A stretch of 5,281 nucleotides of DNA from Candidatus Aenigmatarchaeota archaeon (GTDB lineage: Archaea > Aenigmatarchaeota > Aenigmatarchaeia > QMZP01 > QMZT01), in the NCBI GenBank assembly GCA_030634615.1, contig DAOWAL010000089.1, forward strand, positions 1-5,281, read 5' to 3'. Below the pieces are notes generated by a model that was not told the origin of the DNA, did no database searches, and saw only the letters and a list, made by a program, of their open reading frames with translations. The position numbers and the translations under genes were made by a program. This document shows, one piece after another, positions 1-4,567 of this stretch. Within the stretch, counting starts at the first letter, position 1, and the number at the start of each line of letters is the position of its first letter.

Positions 1-967
1 ATTTTACTTCATATTTTTTATCAATCATCTGGATATATCCCAGTATCACATTTCCTAGGAATTTCCAATTATCTTCACCTGTCTGTAATCCATAAGGTGG
101 ATGGTCTATATTAACAATTATTTTGTTTCTTTTACCAACCACTATTTTAACAACACCCCAACCCATACTTTCCAGTAATATCCTAAGTGTTCTAAACATC
201 CTAGTGGGATCGCTAGAATTTGGAAATATTTCCGAGAAATATTTATACGATATTTCCGGAACCATGCCCATCATTATTCCCTTGTTACCTATTAAATGAA
301 AAACTGTATTTTCTGTTGGGCATATTCGTTTTTCCCTAAAATATATGCTATTCCCGTCCTTTACTTTCAATATGCCTTTTTCTATTGATTCTCTTAAATT
401 AGTTCCTCTGGTTTCAGGAAGTTTGTTGAGTCTATTATAGATTTCTTTGTCTTTACCTTTAATTTCGCTCCATTCATCCAGAAGTTTGAAAGTATATTTA
501 CAATTCTTTTTGTTTTGGTTTGAACTAATAAGTTTACTGTTTTTTTCGTAAAGAGCATTTAATATACCAATATAAAATCCTACCATTGTACTGTTTTTTC
601 CAACAATTCTTGTTACTCCCTCGTTTTTTGATACTATGTTCACTATTTCTTTATTGACTCTTATTTCAAAATCGTCCATTAATCCAAGATTTATCCATAT
701 TTTTCTCATAATGGAATTCAAAAGAAGCGTTGGTGGAATTTTCTTCATGTTGGATGGGAGTAATTGTCTAAAAAACAATATCATCCATTCCTGCCCTATC
801 TCAATTATTTCATCTTCATGTCCAGCGGTTTCGCAAATTTTTAGATATTCAGCTAAGATATCTTCGAAAAAAAGGGTATCTCTTCTCTTTTTTATTTTAA
901 ACCTGTTCACTACCCACCCTGAACCTATATCAAGAACTTTTCTACGTATGGATTCAGATAACCTCAT
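1..967 (-). CDS. Tandem-repeat protein with V4R-like modules, 3' end cut by window edge
   Basis: The frame is open without a stop from an ATG at 967 to the left edge: 322 codons plus one base, C-terminus missing. The start is supported by AGGTGA (981-976) 8 nt upstream. Two similar halves are visible, about residues 52-163 and 218-322+. Each has a helical stretch, a 'lL..mGwG' turn (LGLMDDF near 94-100; MGWG at 268-271), a beta segment with I-V-N-I, then N-x-x-F/M-x-G-x-x-x-G-x-I (N125-I135; N300-I308). Half 1 ends in a C-x-x-x-F motif (C156, F160). This layout resembles the V4R (4-vinyl reductase) small-molecule-binding domain; I assign it from pattern memory only. No signal peptide or membrane segment is seen, so it is probably cytoplasmic. 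It lies downstream of a KaiC-like ATPase, which suggests a sensor or partner role (inference). The existence of the gene is much surer than the domain call. Confidence 0.8.
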   Translation of the reverse strand, partial: MRLSESIRRKVLDIGSGWVVNRFKIKKRRDTLFFEDILAEYLKICETAGHEDEIIEIGQEWMILFFRQLLPSNMKKIPPTLLLNSIMRKIWINLGLMDDFEIRVNKEIVNIVSKNEGVTRIVGKNSTMVGFYIGILNALYEKNSKLISSNQNKKNCKYTFKLLDEWSEIKGKDKEIYNRLNKLPETRGTNLRESIEKGILKVKDGNSIYFREKRICPTENTVFHLIGNKGIMMGMVPEISYKYFSEIFPNSSDPTRMFRTLRILLESMGWGVVKIVVGKRNKIIVNIDHPPYGLQTGEDNWKFLGNVILGYIQMIDKKYEVK

Positions 968-1010
968 CTACCAATTCACCTGTTTAATAAAAAACGACGA
1001 TATATAAAAG
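968..1010 (-). promoter_or_regulatory. TATA-like element and Shine-Dalgarno before the V4R-like gene
   Basis: In the 65-nt gap after the ATPase stop, the minus strand reads CTTTTATATATC at 1010-999, a plausible archaeal TATA box. Transcription starting about 25-28 nt downstream would begin near 980, leaving a leader of about a dozen nt that just includes AGGTGA at 981-976. The gene may therefore have its own promoter as well as read-through from the ATPase gene. A T6 run at 994-989 lies between them and could terminate upstream transcripts, but nothing else supports that. Confidence 0.4.
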
Positions 1011-1032
1011 ATCTCACATAGTTGGATCAATT

Positions 1033-1701
1033 TTATATAATCTTTGTATCGGTAACTTTCAGATCTTTGTCAGTTATTACAAATTCATGCGGAACTTTTG
1101 GATCAAATTTTGTATATCTCATCTTGTGTATTGTAATTATTCTCATTGGCTTTTCTTCTAGATCCAGGAAAGATAATTGCAGTACGCCGTCACATTCAAA
1201 CGATTCTCCGTTTCCGGTATCAATGTCTTCGTTTTTGGTTTCACACAAAAGAAGTGTACACCCCATTGGTTTTAGGTGTTTTACAAGTTCTGAAAGATTG
1301 AGTCTGTACGATCGTTCGCTTTCTGCAAATATTAGAAGTTTGTTAACATTGTCGATAACTAGTCTGTCTATTTTTGGATAAGCAGCGATTATGTCTATGA
1401 ATTTTTTCATTGTTATGCTTTCACTTAAAGGTATGTGTTCTATTGCAAGGTTTTTTCCAATATATTTTTCTGCATCTTTTAGTGTATCAATTCCCTTACA
1501 TGCCCTAATGAGCTCATCTTTTGTTTCATTCAAAGAAACATAACAACACTTTTCTTTTTTCCTTGCTCCTTCAAGTAGGAATTTAAGAGCAAAAAGTGTT
1601 TTCCCCGAACCCGGACCGCCTGATAGGAGAACTCTTTCATTTAATGGAAATCCTCCGCCGAGCAATTTATCCATTTTAATCATACCAGTCTTTACTGTCA
1701 T
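1033..1701 (-). CDS. Single-domain KaiC-like (RecA superfamily) ATPase
   Basis: A 222-aa protein with one complete KaiC/Rad55-type RecA-fold domain. Visible motifs: the entry motif M10-DKLLGGGFP, Walker A GGPGSGKT at 28-35, the strand with the catalytic glutamate position YVSLNE at 54-59, Walker B RLVIDN at 113-118, and the C-terminal K193-M-R-x-T that in KaiC reaches the nucleotide of the neighbouring subunit. These predict ATP binding and ring or filament assembly. The first of the usual two adjacent glutamates is Asn58; Glu59 is kept. I chose the ATG at 1701 because GAGGTG (1712-1707) lies 5 nt upstream; the GTG at 1707 would sit inside that Shine-Dalgarno. The start is 2 nt after the stop of the AbrB-like gene, so the two are probably co-transcribed and translationally coupled. 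KaiC-like ATPases have been proposed as signal-transduction hubs in archaea; substrate and partner here are unknown. Confidence 0.9.
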   Translation of the reverse strand: MTVKTGMIKMDKLLGGGFPLNERVLLSGGPGSGKTLFALKFLLEGARKKEKCCYVSLNETKDELIRACKGIDTLKDAEKYIGKNLAIEHIPLSESITMKKFIDIIAAYPKIDRLVIDNVNKLLIFAESERSYRLNLSELVKHLKPMGCTLLLCETKNEDIDTGNGESFECDGVLQLSFLDLEEKPMRIITIHKMRYTKFDPKVPHEFVITDKDLKVTDTKII

Positions 1702-1703
1702 AC

Positions 1704-2033
1704 TCACACCTCTTTAAACGTAGGTATACCGAATGTTGATTGTTTAAGTTTAATTAATATAAAAACTTCATCACCGACATTAAATGTCTTTGCAGGAACC
1801 TTCTTTTCAAGATTACTAACATCGAATAATTTCAGTATTTTTTTCGGTAACATTATCCTGTTGCTGTTACCAAGCCTGCCTGTTGTAAGCGTACCATTTA
1901 AAAAATCTTTATTTTTTGGTACAACTAAAAGATTTGAAGTATTATTTCTAATAAGTTTATACTCATCCTTTGATATTTTTAAGTTGAGAATTATGTCTTT
2001 TTTTTCGATATCAATAGACTCTATCTCGGCCAT
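1704..2033 (-). CDS. Small protein with AbrB/MazE-like hairpin segment
   Basis: A 109-aa soluble protein. Residues 48-72 (TLTTGRLGNSNRIMLPKKIL plus LFDV) followed by V86-G-D-E-V-F-I-L-I fit the swapped-hairpin AbrB pattern: G-R, I-x-L-P-K-x-I, then V-G-D-E-V. In that family this is usually DNA-binding, as in transition-state regulators or antitoxins. Residues 13-40 (strand, S-x-D-E-Y helix, LLVVP strand) look like a separate small beta-rich piece I do not recognise. The start ATG has no Shine-Dalgarno but lies about 29 nt from the upstream edge of a good TATA box, consistent with a leaderless mRNA. It is the first gene of an apparent two-gene unit with the KaiC-like ATPase, which argues for a functional pair. 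It could be a transcription factor for the unit or a protein partner of the ATPase. The AbrB call is moderate; the gene itself is secure. Confidence 0.8.
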   Translation of the reverse strand: MAEIESIDIEKKDIILNLKISKDEYKLIRNNTSNLLVVPKNKDFLNGTLTTGRLGNSNRIMLPKKILKLFDVSNLEKKVPAKTFNVGDEVFILIKLKQSTFGIPTFKEV

Positions 2034-2066
2034 GAGTTATATATTCATTGGATATATTTAAACCTT
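2034..2066 (-). promoter_or_regulatory. TATA box of the AbrB-like/KaiC-like unit, probably leaderless
   Basis: The minus strand reads AAGGTTTAAATATATCC, with TTTAAATATAT at 2062-2052 preceded by a purine-rich AAAGG stretch that could serve as BRE. The usual TATA-to-start distance places transcription initiation at or within a few nt of the ATG at 2033. The 20 nt before this ATG hold no Shine-Dalgarno-like sequence, which agrees with leaderless translation. The rest of the gap up to 2098 shows no further signal and no T-run terminator. Confidence 0.6.
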
Positions 2067-2098
2067 TGTTGTTCCATGTTTAAGCTTTTACAAGTGTT

Positions 2099-2323
2099 TT
2101 ATGTCCATACTTCGTACGTTTCCATTTCTGTTTCTAGAACAAGACCGAATCTGGAATAAAACGTAGAACATTTAGGACACATAAACGTTTCTGGACTTTC
2201 GTTCCATATTTTACCGTCAGTACCACACCTTGGACAATTATGTTCAAATTTCATTAAAACACCGCAAATACAGTCCCAACCCAAAGGTACTGCGTATACT
2301 CTAAATAAGTTTATAGTTGCCAA
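2099..2323 (-). CDS. Small zinc-ribbon protein, function unknown
   Basis: A protein of up to 74 aa with three cysteine pairs: W16-D-C-I-C-G (C18, C20), CPRCG (C30, C33) and CPKC (C49, C52). The W-x-C-x-C-G followed by C-P-x-C-G resembles the first half of archaeal zinc ribbons, and CPRC-x15-CPKC on its own is also a classic ribbon, so one or two zinc sites are possible. The start is uncertain. The long form begins at a TTG (2323) overlapping the rpl32e end by 23 nt, the first possible start after an upstream in-frame stop, with no Shine-Dalgarno. The alternative ATG at 2254 has GGTG 5 nt upstream and gives 51 aa, but loses W-D-C-I-C-G. I keep the long form because that motif looks genuine. 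It follows uL6-eL32, probably in one transcript, suggesting a role in translation or nucleic-acid binding; this is only inference. Confidence 0.65.
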   Translation of the reverse strand: MATINLFRVYAVPLGWDCICGVLMKFEHNCPRCGTDGKIWNESPETFMCPKCSTFYSRFGLVLETEMETYEVWT

Positions 2324-2684
2324 CTTTTATATTGTTGTTTATGGCAAATTCCATTATCTCAATTTTCTTCTTTTTACCAACAGTGCTTGCTATTATGGCA
2401 ATCTCTTCGGATGAATTTATTTTCTGAATATCTTCAAGATTATTTACAATAACTTCTCTCAAACCTTGCTTGTTAAGTCCACGAACTTCTGCAGGTGAAC
2501 CATATCCCGGAGAAGGAAGAGCTCCTCGTGTTTTTTTATGCCTTCTAAGTTTTGAGTGTAGACCCCTTGGTTTTCTCCATTTCTTACCAAGACCTTTCTT
2601 TCTGAACCATTCCTGTCTTCTGAATTTAGGTTTTTTCTTCTTGATTTTGTCCCTGATCTTGAGTAATACTTCTTTATCCACCAT
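2301..2684 (-). CDS. rpl32e: Large-subunit ribosomal protein eL32 (L32e)
   Basis: A 127-aa archaeal/eukaryotic-type 50S protein with no bacterial counterpart, of usual archaeal length. Visible hallmarks are a very basic N-terminal half that threads into 23S rRNA, including FRRQEWFRKKGLGKKWRKPR (21-40), GLHSKLRRH (41-49), and the conserved G-Y-G-S-P-x-x-V-R-G-L segment at 60-70. A C-terminal alpha/beta part with I-A-I-I-A-S-T-V-G-K-K-K (95-106) follows. The start at 2684 is chosen because GGAGGGTGA (2698-2690), inside the rpl6 end, lies 5 nt upstream. The frame stays open further upstream to a TTG at 2750, but that would add 22 residues foreign to the family. It overlaps rpl6 by 11 nt, implying translational coupling. 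In the standard spc operon eL19 would follow; here a zinc-ribbon gene does. Confidence 0.95.
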   Translation of the reverse strand: MVDKEVLLKIRDKIKKKKPKFRRQEWFRKKGLGKKWRKPRGLHSKLRRHKKTRGALPSPGYGSPAEVRGLNKQGLREVIVNNLEDIQKINSSEEIAIIASTVGKKKKIEIMEFAINNNIKVGNYKLI

Positions 2685-3222
2685 CTTGGTCACCCTCCGC
2701 ATATGGTTTTTTAGTAATATAAGCACCGTCCTGGAAAATCCTTCGGTCAAATCCTTTAACCTTTGTTACTTGTTCTATGCTTGCACAAAGCTGACCAACT
2801 CTTTCCTTGTCAGTTCCTGAAACAAATATTTCAGTTCCTTTTATCTCAACTTTAAGGTCTTCTGGTATAGGAACTGTTCTTGGACTTCTTCCGCCAATGA
2901 AATTTTCTATAACAAGCATATTATTATCTGTTTTTAGCTTAACGGGGAAATGTGAATAAACAATCTTAAGTTCGCCTTTCCATCCCTTGTTAACACCAGT
3001 AATCATGTTTCTAACGTGAGCGCACCATGTACCAAGCACTGCTTTTGTTTTCTTTCTGTTAATTTCTGAACTTAGTAAAATTTTTCCGCTCTCAACTTTG
3101 AAGACTATGTTATGATCTTTGAATGTTCTCTTAAGTTCACCTTTTGGTCCTTTGACTATGAAAATGTTATTTTCTACACTTGCTTCAATCCCTTCCGGAA
3201 TTTCTATTTCATGTTTCATCAT
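2674..3222 (-). CDS. rpl6: Large-subunit ribosomal protein uL6
   Basis: A 182-aa universal 50S protein that binds 23S rRNA near the sarcin-ricin loop and the factor-binding site. Two duplicated beta-rich halves are seen. The N-terminal half (about 4-80) has I-E-I-P-E-G and V-K-G-P-K-G-E-L (23-30). The C-terminal half (about 82-175) has F-I-G-G-R-S-P-R (108-115), V-P-I-P, V-S-G-T-D-K-E-R-V-G-Q (134-144) and the archaeal ending R-R-I-F-Q-D-G-A-Y. The length is normal for archaea. The ATG at 3222 is immediately followed by a second ATG (3219), so the start may differ by one residue; only a weak GGGA (3234-3231) precedes it. It lies 57 nt after rpoA2 with its own TATA-like box, and overlaps rpl32e. 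The uL6-eL32 pair is kept from the spc operon, but its location behind rpoA2 is not the usual one. Confidence 0.96.
   Translation of the reverse strand: MMKHEIEIPEGIEASVENNIFIVKGPKGELKRTFKDHNIVFKVESGKILLSSEINRKKTKAVLGTWCAHVRNMITGVNKGWKGELKIVYSHFPVKLKTDNNMLVIENFIGGRSPRTVPIPEDLKVEIKGTEIFVSGTDKERVGQLCASIEQVTKVKGFDRRIFQDGAYITKKPYAEGDQDGG
2690..2698 (-). promoter_or_regulatory. Shine-Dalgarno of rpl32e inside rpl6
   Basis: GGAGGGTGA on the minus strand, 5 nt before the ATG at 2684, is among the strongest Shine-Dalgarno matches in the window. It fixes the rpl32e start and lies within the last codons of rpl6, an arrangement typical of coupled translation. Confidence 0.8.
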
Positions 3223-3278
3223 AGTTTCTGTCCCAAACAGTGAATATCATTAGAATATAACAGGTATATATTTAAATT
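3223..3278 (-). promoter_or_regulatory. TATA-like promoter for rpl6-rpl32e
   Basis: The minus strand carries TTTAAATATATA at 3276-3265, directly after the rpoA2 stop. It shares the 11-mer TTTAAATATAT with the promoter at 2062-2052. Expected initiation 25-30 nt downstream gives a leader of roughly 20 nt containing a weak GGGA. The ribosomal pair may therefore be transcribed independently of the polymerase genes, though read-through is also possible because no T-run terminator is visible between them. Confidence 0.5.
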
Positions 3279-3455
3279 TTATTTTTTCTTTTTTGCAACC
3301 TTTTTAGCCGGTTCCTTTGTTTTCTTGGCCTCCTTTTTTGGTTTTTCCTTTGTTTTTGTTGGTTCTGCTTTCTTTTTCACTGGTTCTTTTTTCTCTTCTT
3401 TTTTATCGGCTTTTGGTTTTTCCTTTTTCTCTTTGACAGGAGCTTTTTCAGTTTT
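3279..3455 (-). other. Lys/Glu/Pro-rich C-terminal tail of Rpo1C
   Basis: The last 58 or so codons of rpoA2 (residues about 371-428) encode a highly basic low-complexity segment, with repeated K-K-E-x-K and K-E-P-x-K-K units and a terminal run of lysines. It is predicted to be disordered and to extend from the polymerase body. The frame is continuous with the conserved core and ends in TAA, and on the plus strand it appears as a T-rich stretch. It probably contacts nucleic acid or acidic partners; this is inference. Confidence 0.75.
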
Positions 3456-4565
3456 ACCGACAGGTCCTGGCATTCTGCCAACAAGCTTGAATGCACCGGT
3501 TCCCATAGGTATTACCTGATTCATAAGTATGTTTTCAACATGTCCCCTGAGTGGATCTTTAGTTCCTTCGATTGCTGCCGCTATCATGTGCTTTTTGGTT
3601 TCCTCGAAAGACATTCTTGCAAGAACGGATTTTTTGTTACCAGCTATACCATATCTACCGATACCTCTTATCATTCCATTGAATGTCATAAGATCGGCGA
3701 GCATTGAAACGTAACGGATGTCCACACCAAGTCCCTGCTCCTCGATTGTGTTAACCGATTCTCGTATTATCGAGTTTCTTGCAGCTTCGAGGCCCAATAC
3801 ATCATAAATTTCAAATGGGTTGTTGCATATTGTTCTTATTGTATCAACGCCTTCCATTTCAAGAATCTTTTTAAGATTAGAACCAAGTGTTGAAATTATC
3901 CATTCATCACCAAGTTCTTTGCTGACTATGACGTGAGATATGTTCTTTACACCCTTTATGTGAGTTTCGAGTAACTTGTACTTGAGCTTGTGAAGATTAA
4001 CATTCTCTGTCTTTTTTGATGTTATAATGAGTTCTTTTCCCCTGAGTTCAGAATCAACGTTCTTTATTTTTATGTGCTTTGCAAGTTTTTCTATATCAAT
4101 ACCAAATTTCTTTAATTTTGGAGTATCAAGATGACATGAAACTGTTAAGTTTATCAAATCAATAACATTGCTGATAACGAAATCTCTAAGTTTTACTTCT
4201 TTTATTTTCTGAGCAATTTCTATTGCCTTCTTTTCGTTGCTGTATGCATTTTCCAAATAAATGGTCATGCTTGGTGTATCAGGCTCTTTTTTAGCATCAT
4301 ATATTTCTATAAGTCTTGGAAGACCAAGTGTGACCTGAATACCTGCAGTACCTGCAAAATGGTATGTTCGCATTGTCATCTGTGTTGCTGGCTCTGAAAG
4401 TGACTGGGCAGCAACTACGCCTGCTGCTTCTTCTGAATCGTAAAGTGATTTGTTGTAAAAATGTTCTACTTTTGCAGTTATTTCATTCTTTGTTTTATCA
4501 TTCAAACCCCTTTTATTACAATAATTTTCTACTTCTTTTGCAATCTTAAGTGGTATTTTTATCAT
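3279..4565 (-). CDS. rpoA2: DNA-directed RNA polymerase subunit A'' (Rpo1C) with Lys-rich tail
   Basis: A 428-aa C-terminal half of the split archaeal polymerase largest subunit, the counterpart of the C-terminal part of bacterial beta' and of Rpb1. The conserved start A-A-G-V-V-A-A-Q-S-L-S-E-P (47-59) leads into the trigger loop TQMTMRTYHFAG (61-72), which closes over the incoming nucleotide, and then LGLPRLIEIYDA (80-91). The C-terminal core has V-L-G-L-E-A-A-R-N (256-264), D-I-R-Y-V-S-M-L-A-D (282-291), M-T-F-N-G (293-297), R-M-S-F-E-E (317-322) and D-P-L-R-G (337-341). The Gly usual in SIGEP/SLGEP is Ser56 here. After about residue 370 an extra tail of some 58 residues, made mostly of K, E, P and A, has no counterpart in the subunits I know. 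The ATG is 2 nt after the A' stop with only a distant GGAG, suggesting coupled translation. Confidence 0.97.
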   Translation of the reverse strand: MIKIPLKIAKEVENYCNKRGLNDKTKNEITAKVEHFYNKSLYDSEEAAGVVAAQSLSEPATQMTMRTYHFAGTAGIQVTLGLPRLIEIYDAKKEPDTPSMTIYLENAYSNEKKAIEIAQKIKEVKLRDFVISNVIDLINLTVSCHLDTPKLKKFGIDIEKLAKHIKIKNVDSELRGKELIITSKKTENVNLHKLKYKLLETHIKGVKNISHVIVSKELGDEWIISTLGSNLKKILEMEGVDTIRTICNNPFEIYDVLGLEAARNSIIRESVNTIEEQGLGVDIRYVSMLADLMTFNGMIRGIGRYGIAGNKKSVLARMSFEETKKHMIAAAIEGTKDPLRGHVENILMNQVIPMGTGAFKLVGRMPGPVGKTEKAPVKEKKEKPKADKKEEKKEPVKKKAEPTKTKEKPKKEAKKTKEPAKKVAKKKK

Positions 4566-4567
4566 AT

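Noticed and set aside
989..994. T6 run on the minus strand as a terminator after the ATPase gene
   Set aside because: It lies downstream of a TATA-like box and just before the next gene's Shine-Dalgarno. One short T-run is too weak to call.
636..1007. Plus-strand open frame of about 123 codons
   Set aside because: It lies antisense to the longer continuous minus-strand frame from 967 to the edge, which has a Shine-Dalgarno and a conserved-looking protein. The plus-strand translation is low in complexity and matches nothing I know.
1022..1381. Plus-strand open frame of about 119 codons
   Set aside because: Antisense shadow of the KaiC-like ATPase, whose Walker A, Walker B and C-terminal motifs are unmistakable.
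1702..1707. GTG start for the KaiC-like ATPase at 1707
   Set aside because: This GTG overlaps the GAGGTG Shine-Dalgarno itself; the ATG two codons later is correctly spaced.
2685..2750. Upstream start for rpl32e at a TTG (2750)
   Set aside because: It would add 22 residues atypical of eL32 and lacks a ribosome binding site; the ATG at 2684 has GGAGGGTGA 5 nt upstream.
2470..2820. Plus-strand open frame over the uL6/eL32 junction
   Set aside because: Both ribosomal proteins on the other strand are clear; the Cys/Phe/Leu-rich plus-strand translation is a shadow.
3300..3450. T-rich plus-strand stretch as a DNA repeat or regulatory tract
   Set aside because: It is fully explained as the complement of lysine and glutamate codons in the Rpo1C tail; no regular repeat unit at DNA level.
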